A DNA stretch of 38,678 bases from Bacteroidales bacterium. GTDB lineage: Bacteria > Bacteroidota > Bacteroidia > Bacteroidales > Muribaculaceae. The position numbers were made by a program, and so were the translations under genes. The stretch covers positions 1-38,678 of the forward strand of contig SUXG01000021.1 of assembly GCA_015061085.1 (NCBI GenBank). Reading direction: 5' to 3'. The notes under the pieces are model-generated. The model ran no database searches, was not told where the DNA came from, and was given only the letters and a program-made list of their open reading frames with translations. Positions 17,035-24,311 of the stretch are shown in pieces; position 1 is the stretch's first letter; each line of letters begins with the position of its first letter.

Positions 17035-18660
17035 TTACTTGCTTTCCTTTAGGGGGACGATGGTCATGTCTCTCCAGATCGGAGCCGCTTTGTAGGCTTC
17101 TACCGACTCTGCCGGCACATGCACCGTCAGTTGAGCGATGTTGCGATGAAATGGTGTTATCTGTTGAGGAGTGACAGCGTGGTTGTAGATGTCTCTAAGG
17201 TTGTCGGAGTCCCAGAATAGCAGTTCGCCGAGCGACTCCACATTTTCGGGGATAGTGATTTGAGTCAGTGCCGGGCAGTTGAAGAAAACGCCTCGATCAA
17301 TGAGTGTGAGCGATTTCGGCAGGTCAACGCTTTCCAAAAATTCGCAGTTGCCCAGCAAGTCGAGTTCCAATCGAGTGATGCCCTCCGGAATAGTGATATT
17401 GCTGATTCCTGTTCCGGCGAATGCTCCACGCTCGATGCAGGTCATAGTTGTCGGGAGTTTGATACTTGTCAGACTGCGACATTCGAAGAACGCACCATTC
17501 TTGATGACCTTAACGCTTGACGGGATAGTGACCGACACAAGGTTGGAGCAGTGTCGGAAAGCACGCACGCCGATAGCCTCCACGCCCTCACAGATATAGA
17601 CCGAGCGAAGGTAGCTCTTATTGGCAAATGCCTCGTCGGCTATCTGAACGACGCGATACGTCTTGCCGTCGATTACGGCGGTGGGGTTGATATAGGCATT
17701 AGGGTTGGTCGTGTGTCCCACCACCTCGCACGTTCTATCCTTTTCGCTAAGAATGCGATATAGCGTAGAGGTGTCTTGTGTGTCGTGCTCCACGCTGGGC
17801 GTGATAATCTCAAAACTGTCCCACCATGAGTTGAACACCTCGGTGTAGGCGATGGTGCGAATTGCCAGAAACATCACTACGCAACAGACAGCCCAAATCG
17901 TCGATTTGCGGATGACGTGTCGGCGACGATTGATGAGATGCACTATCTCATCGGTGTCTTGAAAGCGGTCTTTTTGTCGCTCCTTGGTGCATTTTACCAT
18001 GATACGCGCATAGATGTTGGGCAGACTGTCGGGAATGTTCTGACCGATATACTCGATGATTTTGCCGATGCCATAGATGTCGGTTGCGATGTTGAGTGCG
18101 CCTTTCGATATCTGTTCCGGCGCTGAATATCCCTCGGTAGTGCCGGCAGTCATGGTGTAGGCGTTAGTCATGCAGAAACCGAGGTCGATAAGTTTCACGT
18201 CGTTGCCCACCTGAGTCAACATGATGTTTTCGGGTTTTAGGTCGCTATAGACGATGTGGTGGGCATGCAGACACTTCAATGCGCTGAGCAGCTGGTTGAA
18301 AAACTTGTCGAGGTTAGCGCGACGATGGAAATAGTCGGGATAGGTGGTGATAAAGCGGTCGAGCGTCATGCCGACCACGTTTTCCATCAGCAGGTAGTAG
18401 CCATTCTCGTCATCGTTGATGCTAACGTGTTTGACGATGTTGGGGTGGTCGATAGTGCAGCCTATCTCATGCTCTTTGGCGAGAATGCTTCGGCTGACCT
18501 TGTCGGCGGAGTGCTCATCTTTCAGACGCTTCATAAAGAAACTCTTGCCTTCGCTGGTGACAACGAAATAGTCGCAGAGTGCGCCTTGCGTCTCAACGAT
18601 TTCGATGCGTTCAAAGCGACTCCGATCGGCGATATTTGTGTATATAAAATCTGAACTCAA
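17035..18660 (-). CDS. Membrane receptor-like Ser/Thr protein kinase with exported LRR domain
   Basis: 541 aa. Residues about 15-245 are a Hanks-type kinase: Lys44 (FFMKRL), Glu63/65 in the C-helix, catalytic loop YSDLKPEN (138-145; Tyr-Ser replaces His-Arg, so a non-RD kinase), DLG (159-161) and SAPEQ (179-183). A basic stretch RRRHVIRK (245-252) leads to one membrane helix (about 254-274). Residues about 335-540 are BspA-type LRR_5 repeats (IADEAFANKSYLRSVYI, IGVRAFRHCSNLVSVTIP, IKNGAFFECRSLTSIKLP and so on) ending in VHVPAESVEAYKAAPIWRDM, the usual end of such proteins. Topology therefore puts the kinase inside and the LRRs outside. The only usable start is TTG at 18660: a stop lies upstream and the next Met (residue 43) would remove the glycine loop. 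Targets are unknown. Confidence 0.88.
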   Translation of the reverse strand: MSSDFIYTNIADRSRFERIEIVETQGALCDYFVVTSEGKSFFMKRLKDEHSADKVSRSILAKEHEIGCTIDHPNIVKHVSINDDENGYYLLMENVVGMTLDRFITTYPDYFHRRANLDKFFNQLLSALKCLHAHHIVYSDLKPENIMLTQVGNDVKLIDLGFCMTNAYTMTAGTTEGYSAPEQISKGALNIATDIYGIGKIIEYIGQNIPDSLPNIYARIMVKCTKERQKDRFQDTDEIVHLINRRRHVIRKSTIWAVCCVVMFLAIRTIAYTEVFNSWWDSFEIITPSVEHDTQDTSTLYRILSEKDRTCEVVGHTTNPNAYINPTAVIDGKTYRVVQIADEAFANKSYLRSVYICEGVEAIGVRAFRHCSNLVSVTIPSSVKVIKNGAFFECRSLTSIKLPTTMTCIERGAFAGTGISNITIPEGITRLELDLLGNCEFLESVDLPKSLTLIDRGVFFNCPALTQITIPENVESLGELLFWDSDNLRDIYNHAVTPQQITPFHRNIAQLTVHVPAESVEAYKAAPIWRDMTIVPLKESK

Positions 18661-18708
18661 AGGAGCGAATCTTTATTGTTTAGAGTTTAATGGCGTAGAA
18701 TCCAACGA

Positions 18709-18716
18709 CAAAGTTA
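18709..18716 (-). promoter_or_regulatory. -7 box of a likely kinase-gene promoter
   Basis: Minus-strand TAACTTTG matches TAnnTTTG exactly and lies about 50 nt before the TTG start. The expected -33 TTTG is not present at 19-21 nt, so the promoter may be weak or activator-dependent. Confidence 0.45.
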
Positions 18717-18759
18717 GCACAAAATTCTGAATCATCAGCGTTTTGCTACCTGCCATTAC

Positions 18760-18799
18760 AAAAAAAAGACAACTCCCAAGGCTATCCAAGGGAGTTGTC
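18760..18799 (-). terminator. Rho-independent terminator after the unknown gene
   Basis: A perfect 10-bp stem (18799-18790 with 18777-18768 on the minus strand) is followed by eight T (plus-strand A-run 18760-18767). It separates the unknown gene at 18826 from the kinase gene downstream. Confidence 0.92.
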
Positions 18800-18825
18800 G
18801 CGATAATATTAGTCGATCGATATAT

Positions 18826-19608
18826 TCAAGGCAAAAGTGGCATTATATCTTGCTTGATATAACTATCGAATGCAGCCGAAGGACATGAGTTGCCACCGCT
18901 TGTCCATGTGCATAGCACTTTAGCACCATTCCTTTCTACCATAGCAAACTGTCTTGCGTTGGGATTACCTTTTGCGTTTTTTACATTGTGGTGGTTAGGA
19001 ATTTGAATATCGGTATATCCAATGCTTTTAAGAGCGTTGTAGATAGGTTTGCCGACGGCAAAGCCAAATTTTGCATCGGAGTTTTTGATTGCAATATCGA
19101 TGACATTGGTTGGGTCAAGATCGGGATTAACTGATCTTAATGCAGTCAAATATTTTCCAAAGTTAATTCCGGCAATTCTATCAGAATGTAATGCGCATAG
19201 TTCAATCGCAAATGGATTTTTGTTAGAAGCAATGCCTTTTATTTGCAATAATCTGTTAAGAAATGCCTTTCTTCTTGTCCACCATTTAGTGGATGCGGGT
19301 GAAGATATTGGAGATTGTGGATTTAGAAAAGTAAAATGAAAGGCAAATCCACTATATTTCTGGTTTTTAACAAGACTAACGCAAGAGGTCGGGTTGTTTT
19401 GTCCTGACCATGCCAAATAAGGTTGCCCTTGACCGGGATTGAGGTTTATCATCACAATTGAGCAGTCGAATGGGTTTCCATTGTATGGTTCAGGCATAAA
19501 ATTAATATCTAATTTTTTGCTGACTTTCAATGGAGACAATACATTCTGATTGTTCATCCACTTATCAATTATCTCATCCCATGCATCGATATATCTTTGC
19601 AAAGGCAT
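18826..19608 (-). CDS. Unknown protein, possibly of the uracil-DNA glycosylase fold
   Basis: 260 aa from the ATG at 19608. No signal peptide or membrane helix, so it is cytoplasmic. A hydrophobic strand followed by NLNPG (SIVMINLNPGQGQ, residues about 50-62) resembles motif 1 of the uracil-DNA glycosylase superfamily (GxNPG), and a late FGFAVGKPIYNAL / IPNHHN segment could be the second lobe, but this is weak, and no clear HPS-type motif is seen. The longer reading from 19647 would start inside the hairpin at 19638-19684, so the internal Met is preferred. It lies downstream of the fimbrillin pair on the same strand and has its own terminator. Function should be treated as unknown. Confidence 0.7.
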   Translation of the reverse strand: MPLQRYIDAWDEIIDKWMNNQNVLSPLKVSKKLDINFMPEPYNGNPFDCSIVMINLNPGQGQPYLAWSGQNNPTSCVSLVKNQKYSGFAFHFTFLNPQSPISSPASTKWWTRRKAFLNRLLQIKGIASNKNPFAIELCALHSDRIAGINFGKYLTALRSVNPDLDPTNVIDIAIKNSDAKFGFAVGKPIYNALKSIGYTDIQIPNHHNVKNAKGNPNARQFAMVERNGAKVLCTWTSGGNSCPSAAFDSYIKQDIMPLLP

Positions 19609-19637
19609 AAGTTGTAGTTTTAAGTTAATGAAAAGTA

Positions 19638-19684
19638 TTCGGCGCATGACACCGAGCTGGCAGTGCCGAGCGTCATACGCCGAA
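19638..19684 (-). terminator. Hairpin after the fimbrillin pair, possible terminator
   Basis: TTCGGCG-x-ATGAC (19638-19650) pairs with GTCAT-x-CGCCGAA (19672-19684), 12 of 13 bp. On the minus strand it is followed by TACTTTTC, a weak U-tract. It probably ends the two-gene fimbrillin unit, perhaps partly allowing read-through. Confidence 0.55.
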
Positions 19685-19692
19685 CAGATAGT

Positions 19693-20604
19693 TTAATTCG
19701 GATTAGAAACTTCTGTAGAATAATTTCCTCCATTTTCCCACTCTGCGACAGATACTTGGCTTGGAGAAACAGTTTGCTTACCATTCAATTTGATGTTAAT
19801 GATAATGTGCTTACCCGGAAAACGTGATATTTTTTCCTTAGCTTTGACGATGTAATCGATGTCTTCAAATTTGAATTTCAAAATAGTTTTACCTTCTTCC
19901 CAACAACAATGGGATGAGACAATAGCAGTAAACTTGTGATTGCCTTTCGTTTTATCCTGGGTAATCAAAGGAGAAATTTCAATATTACTGTCTTCGTTAA
20001 GCAATCTATCATCAGGTACGGAATACATGGTTGCGTCTGTAGGTATCACTTCACCGACATTCACATTGCTCATGTTGTTGCTATATTCTGAAATCACCAC
20101 TGTCACCTTCGTCAAATTGTGTTCAAAGCTTAGGTTTAAAGTTCGTTCTTTTATGTTCAGTTGGTGTGCCTGCCAATTGTCCATATCTACGACTATCCAG
20201 TCTGCTTTTCTTAATTTTTCGACAGTGCTTTGGTCTTCAGGAAGATAGAATTCCTCAACGGTGCATCGTTCATCTCCGTTGTCTAAATATCCTTCTTTAA
20301 AATTACCAAATATAACATCATCGGATTGGGGCACAAAAGTTGCTACTCCATTTACAGTGCCTTCATTAGTAATATATGGAATGTATTTTCTCACGCCAGA
20401 TAACCACTCAGGTATTTTAATTATGTCTCCGGGTAGGAACTTATCGCCATTTTCTTCGGTGTTTGCGCGAGTTTCTTCGCCGCATATTCTTGCCTCAATT
20501 TTTAGGATTTTTGCATTGTCAATCTGAGGCTCTTCGTTATTGTTGCAGGCTGTCAGTGCCAATCCTGCGAATGCAATCATGGCTATATTTTTCAATTTAT
20601 TCAT
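19693..20604 (-). CDS. Fimbrillin-family surface lipoprotein
   Basis: 303 aa. Signal peptide with lipobox LTAC (Cys20), followed by NNNEEPQ, a typical Bacteroidetes export signal after the lipid-modified Cys. The body has fimbrillin-like features: GEETRA early in the mature protein, a central FEHNLTKVTVVISEY (the 'hplAkv' strand region), and a C-terminal ...KHIIINIKLNGKQ-VSVAEWENGG, matching the final 'WedG' segment of the FimA/Mfa-like Pfam family. Such proteins form or decorate cell-surface fimbriae after donor-strand assembly. It is 23 bp downstream of another fimbrillin and is probably co-transcribed with it. No anchoring or usher-like gene is seen nearby. Confidence 0.85.
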   Translation of the reverse strand: MNKLKNIAMIAFAGLALTACNNNEEPQIDNAKILKIEARICGEETRANTEENGDKFLPGDIIKIPEWLSGVRKYIPYITNEGTVNGVATFVPQSDDVIFGNFKEGYLDNGDERCTVEEFYLPEDQSTVEKLRKADWIVVDMDNWQAHQLNIKERTLNLSFEHNLTKVTVVISEYSNNMSNVNVGEVIPTDATMYSVPDDRLLNEDSNIEISPLITQDKTKGNHKFTAIVSSHCCWEEGKTILKFKFEDIDYIVKAKEKISRFPGKHIIINIKLNGKQTVSPSQVSVAEWENGGNYSTEVSNPN

Positions 20605-20627
20605 AGTTTAATCTAAATATTTAGTTG

Positions 20628-21584
20628 TTATTCTGTTTCTAACTTAGTTGCAAATTCTTCATCTTCCCATGCCTTAATCGTAGCATTGACTTTAATTACA
20701 TCATTATCAGCGATATATATATCAAAGACATAGATTTTGTTTGATTCGATGATTAGTTGTCCCGGTATGCAAAATGATGTCGTACCAATATAATTGGTTG
20801 GGGCATCTATTGCTATCACTCTAGATTCTCCTAGATAATCTTCATAAGTACTACCAGGTACGACTAAATATTCATAGCTATAGTTTGCGCCTTCTGCCGG
20901 GGTAACCTTAAGCTCAGGATAGTCTATGAATTTAAAATTCAAAGAGTATACTCCTTCTTCTGGATCTATAGTAAAATCTTCACCAACATTTAATTCCGAC
21001 TGAGAATATTGTCTCGCTGTGTTTATACCATTCATATATGGGAGAGGATCATTGCCGGATACGACATAGAAGTTGTATCTCAACTTAGCTTTAAGGTGCT
21101 TGAAATTGATGCCGATGTTGCCCGAAGAAGTTGTGCCGTAGGCATACAATATGTCTCTGTGGGGATCCTCTATATTTTTGAATTGCAAATTATACTTTTC
21201 AGTACTTGAATTGTAAAAGACATCTTGATAAGTTGTACCGTAGAAAGCGCTCCATTTAGCAGTGTTGCCACCCCAAGCGAGAGGTGTTTTAGTACTCCAC
21301 TTTGAGCCATCGCAAGTGAATTGGAGGTAGTCGCGGCTGTACTTAGGGTCGGAGAGAGATGACTTGACGAAGAGCGTCAATGAGTCGGTGCTTGAAGTCG
21401 GAAGGAAATTGTTGGTCGCATCATAACCAGCGCGAGTTTCCATTTCTCCGACGCCTACGCGTCCGATAGTGACATACTGATTGATTTCCGGGCGAGGTTC
21501 ATCGCTGTTGCAACTCGCCATCAACATAGGGACTGCCGCAACTGCCAACAATCCTCTGAACAAAAGATTTTTTCTTTTCATCAT
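20628..21584 (-). CDS. Fimbrillin-family surface lipoprotein
   Basis: 318 aa. Signal peptide with lipobox MASC (Cys25) followed by NSDEPRPE. Fimbrillin-like features: METRAGYDATNNFLPTSSTDSLTLFV (the 'TRAG...F..gD.i.vf' start of the mature domain), PLAWGGNTAKWSAFYG, a central INFKHLKAKLRYNF, and a C-terminal NKIYVFDIYIADNDVIKVNATIKAWEDEEF, which is characteristic of the family's last strands. It is the first gene of the pair and lies divergent from the regulator-like gene at 21819. Whether it is a major or minor fimbrial subunit cannot be decided from sequence. Confidence 0.88.
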   Translation of the reverse strand: MMKRKNLLFRGLLAVAAVPMLMASCNSDEPRPEINQYVTIGRVGVGEMETRAGYDATNNFLPTSSTDSLTLFVKSSLSDPKYSRDYLQFTCDGSKWSTKTPLAWGGNTAKWSAFYGTTYQDVFYNSSTEKYNLQFKNIEDPHRDILYAYGTTSSGNIGINFKHLKAKLRYNFYVVSGNDPLPYMNGINTARQYSQSELNVGEDFTIDPEEGVYSLNFKFIDYPELKVTPAEGANYSYEYLVVPGSTYEDYLGESRVIAIDAPTNYIGTTSFCIPGQLIIESNKIYVFDIYIADNDVIKVNATIKAWEDEEFATKLETE

Positions 21585-21685
21585 AGTTGAATGAAATTTA
21601 AATTAATATAAAAGTTTTATAGTTAGTGCTTATAATGCCGTATTAAATATTTTTAACTATTTGGTTAAAACTATCTAACATATTG

Positions 21686-21693
21686 CAAATTTA
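21686..21693 (-). promoter_or_regulatory. -7 box of a likely fimbrillin promoter
   Basis: Minus-strand TAAATTTG matches TAnnTTTG exactly, about 100 nt upstream of the ATG at 21584. No TTTG is found at the -33 position, as also at 36089, so both fimbrial-type genes may depend on an activator. Confidence 0.45.
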
Positions 21694-21789
21694 AGCATTC
21701 CATACTCTTCCTCCCTCTTGTGTCATCTTCCATTTTACTCCATTTTGAGTATATCTGCTTATTTATTTTCTCACTTATTGCGAAATGTG

Positions 21790-21797
21790 TAATTTTG
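21790..21797 (+). promoter_or_regulatory. -7 box of the regulator-like gene
   Basis: TAATTTTG is a perfect -7 box; only TTTT (21766-21769) is found 20 nt upstream. It implies a very short leader (about 15 nt) before the ATG at 21819. Confidence 0.5.
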
Positions 21798-21818
21798 TAA
21801 ATTGAAAAAGATTTGACG

Positions 21819-22394
21819 ATGGAGAAATCACAGGAGTTGCATGAAGCCTTACGCAAGGCGGTAGAGATGGTGTTTGGACAAAGACCTCATGTCTTTTACG
21901 ATTTTAATTATTTGTCGTCTGTAATAGAAAACGCTACCGGCAACAGGGTGAGCGGCACCACCCTTCGTCGCTTTTGGGGCTATCAAGAGACTGATAAGAA
22001 TATCAGCCCCAGTCGATATACTCTTCATTCTCTCTCTATTTTTGCCGGCTTTAAGTCGTGGGACGATTTTTGCGAATGTCAGAACAATCCTGTAGAAAAC
22101 AATAGCGGGATAATTTGCAATGAGAGTCTGAATGTCTCCGATTTACAGAAGGACGCTATAGTACGGTTGTCATGGAATCCAGGCCGTCAATTGTGGGTGA
22201 GATATTTGGGAGGCAATAAGTGGATAGTCGATAAGTCGCTCAATGCTAAATTGTCGGAGGGGTACACATTCAGTTGTGTTGTCTTTATAAAGCACCTTCC
22301 ACTTGTGCTGACCGATGTTACCAAGGATGGCAGTAAGCCTATAATCTATCGCTGTGGCACGGAAGGTGGTATCGACTTTCACGTTGAAAAATGA
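21819..22394 (+). CDS. Small regulator-like protein with a conserved N-terminal domain
   Basis: 191 aa from the ATG at 21819; a TTG two codons earlier (21813) is not needed. Residues about 20-85 carry a pattern that recurs in many Bacteroidales proteins: YDFNYLSSVIENATGNRVSGTTLRRFWGY followed by SRYTLHSLSIFAGFKSWDDFCECQ. It looks like a helix-rich DNA-binding-type domain in which 'TLRRFWGY' is the recognition-helix-like part. The C-terminal half (about 110-191) is beta-rich (RLSWNPGRQLWVRYLGG, IDFHVEK) and may be a ligand- or partner-binding module. It is divergently transcribed from the fimbrillin pair, a typical position for a local regulator; this role is inference. A strong terminator follows. 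Confidence 0.72.
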   Translation: MEKSQELHEALRKAVEMVFGQRPHVFYDFNYLSSVIENATGNRVSGTTLRRFWGYQETDKNISPSRYTLHSLSIFAGFKSWDDFCECQNNPVENNSGIICNESLNVSDLQKDAIVRLSWNPGRQLWVRYLGGNKWIVDKSLNAKLSEGYTFSCVVFIKHLPLVLTDVTKDGSKPIIYRCGTEGGIDFHVEK

Positions 22395-22455
22395 CCGTAA
22401 AAGTTTATAGTCCTCTCACTTGCCGATAAGCATTAACGAGCGGAGTGATAATATA

Positions 22456-22494
22456 AATAGTAGCTATATCCGATATAGCTACTATTATCTTTTT
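22456..22494 (+). terminator. Rho-independent terminator after the regulator-like gene
   Basis: A perfect 14-bp A/T-rich stem (22456-22469 with 22473-22486) with a 3-nt loop, followed by ATCTTTTT to 22494. Confidence 0.88.
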
Positions 22495-22520
22495 GACTCC
22501 TTTGAGAGAGAATGATGAGT

Positions 22521-24311
22521 TCAGACTGTCAGTTTAAGGCCGTCGTGGGCGAGGGTTACGCCGTCGGGGAGGCGAGTGATGACTTCGTGGTGAAGGCCTA
22601 TGTCGTGATTCATGTGAGTGAGGTAGGTCTGTCGCGGCTTTACTCGGTCGATGATGTCGAGTGCTTCATCGACGGTGAAGTGTGCGAAGTGGTCTTCGTA
22701 GCGTAGTGCGTTGATTATCAGTGTATCGACGCCTTTCAGTTTGAGCAGTTCTTCATTGTCGATGCTCTTAGCGTCGGTGATGTAGGCGAAGTTGCCGATG
22801 CGATAGCCCAGGATTGGCAGACGACCATGATTGACTACGATAGGCGTTATTTTCACGCCGTTGATTTTGAGGTCGTAGTCGGGATTGATGATGTGCAGTT
22901 TATAGGTAGGCACGCCGGGATATAGTTTCTCGCGGAAGCAGTAGTCAAGGCGCTGACGCAGCTCGTCAGCCACATCGCCCTTGGCGTATATAGGCATGTC
23001 CTTGCCGTCGCAATATGGACGAAGGTCTTCGATGCCTCCGATGTGGTCGAAGTGGATGTGGGTGAGTAGCAGAGCGTCGATGTCGGTGATTTCGTTGCGC
23101 AGAGCCTGCTCGCGGAAGTCGGGAGATGCGTCGATGAGTAGGTTGAGACCATGGGTCTGCACCATGATGCTTGCTCGTGAGCGTCGGTCGTGAGCGTCGG
23201 TCGATCGGCACACTTTGCAACGGCACGCTGCTTCGGGCACACCCTTCGATGTGCCACTGCCGAGCACTGTCACCTTCACTCGCGAGTCGATGAAGTTGAC
23301 TTCGGGGTGGAGAATGATGTTGAAAGTGTCGTGGACGGTGCGGCGTATGTGCTGGCAAAGGTCGGCTATCTCCTGACCTGTCGCGCCACCGTTGTTTACA
23401 ATGACAAGCGCTTGATTTTCATACACTTGTGCATTGCCGAGTTTGTGCCCCTTGAGGCCTGCTTTTTCGATGAGCCATCCTGCCGGCACTTTGACGTGGT
23501 CGTCATCGACATCGTAGTATGGGATGCTGTCGCCGTAGGTAGCGAGCAGGTTGCTTTCGAAGAATTTGCGACGTACGATAGGATTTTTGAAGAAGCTTCC
23601 GGCGCTTCCACGTTCAGATGGCTCAGGAAGTTTCTGCTTGCGAATGCGTGTGATTTCGTCGCGTACTTGGCTGATGGTGCAGTCGCGACCATCTTGCTTG
23701 AGAGCCTTGAGAGGTCCGTAGTCGAGGTGCTCAGCCATGGTAGCCGGTTTGAGTCGGAAGCAGACGCGCAGCACTGCATAGCGACCGCGTGCTTCATTTT
23801 TGAAGATGCTGTCGCGGTAGGCAAATCGGCACTCGTTGTTTTCGAGCGTGACGACGCGATTGGTGGCAAAGTCGTAGCATTCCACCTTGTAGATGACATC
23901 TTTGGCTTCAACTCCGTATGCGCCGACGTTCTGAATGGCTGATGCGCCGACTTCTCCGGGAATGTATGCCATATTCTCTAATCCTGCGTATCCATGATCA
24001 ACACACCAATCGACAAACTGTGTCCAATTTTCTGCAGCACCGGCAATGACATACACTGTTTGATCGTCCTTGCGATAGTCGGTGATGCCACGGATGGCAG
24101 AGTGGAGTATCAGTCCGTCGTAGTCGGAAAGGAATAGGAGGTTGCTGCCACCACCTATATGAAATATCTCGCTTGACTGAAATTCGTCGCTGCGAATGAT
24201 TTCGCGAAGCTCTTTGACTGATGAGTATTCGGCAAAATATTTGGCTTTAGCCGGAATGCCGAACGTTGTCATTGATGTTATATCCTTATCGTATTGAATC
24301 ATGTCTTTCAT
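22521..24311 (-). CDS. murB: MurB fused to a PhnP-type metallo-beta-lactamase-fold hydrolase
   Basis: 596 aa in one uninterrupted frame. Residues 1-340 are UDP-N-acetylenolpyruvoylglucosamine reductase (FAD enzyme, second step of UDP-MurNAc synthesis): TTFGIPAKA, HIGGGSNLLF, GLENMAYIPGEVGASAIQNVGAYG, YRDSIF and GSAGSFFKNP with the catalytic Ser. Residues about 345-596 are a complete metallohydrolase: VKVTVLGSGTSKGVPEAACRCKVC (Cys cluster), LTHIHFDHIGG (metal motif 418-425), YITDA and LTHMNHD. The domains normally occur as two proteins; here MurB's usual end EVNFI runs straight through DSR into the hydrolase's usual start. A GTG at residue 345 could still act as an internal start. The ATG at 24311 overlaps the preceding stop as ATGA, so translation is probably coupled. 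Confidence 0.93.
   Translation of the reverse strand: MKDMIQYDKDITSMTTFGIPAKAKYFAEYSSVKELREIIRSDEFQSSEIFHIGGGSNLLFLSDYDGLILHSAIRGITDYRKDDQTVYVIAGAAENWTQFVDWCVDHGYAGLENMAYIPGEVGASAIQNVGAYGVEAKDVIYKVECYDFATNRVVTLENNECRFAYRDSIFKNEARGRYAVLRVCFRLKPATMAEHLDYGPLKALKQDGRDCTISQVRDEITRIRKQKLPEPSERGSAGSFFKNPIVRRKFFESNLLATYGDSIPYYDVDDDHVKVPAGWLIEKAGLKGHKLGNAQVYENQALVIVNNGGATGQEIADLCQHIRRTVHDTFNIILHPEVNFIDSRVKVTVLGSGTSKGVPEAACRCKVCRSTDAHDRRSRASIMVQTHGLNLLIDASPDFREQALRNEITDIDALLLTHIHFDHIGGIEDLRPYCDGKDMPIYAKGDVADELRQRLDYCFREKLYPGVPTYKLHIINPDYDLKINGVKITPIVVNHGRLPILGYRIGNFAYITDAKSIDNEELLKLKGVDTLIINALRYEDHFAHFTVDEALDIIDRVKPRQTYLTHMNHDIGLHHEVITRLPDGVTLAHDGLKLTV

Noticed and set aside
16619..17174. Several short plus-strand frames after nqrF
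   Set aside because: They overlap one another, run through the terminator and the REP-like palindromes, and have no initiation signal.
23190..23942. 250-codon plus-strand frame inside the MurB fusion
   Set aside because: Antisense shadow of conserved MurB and hydrolase coding sequence; no signal or family pattern.
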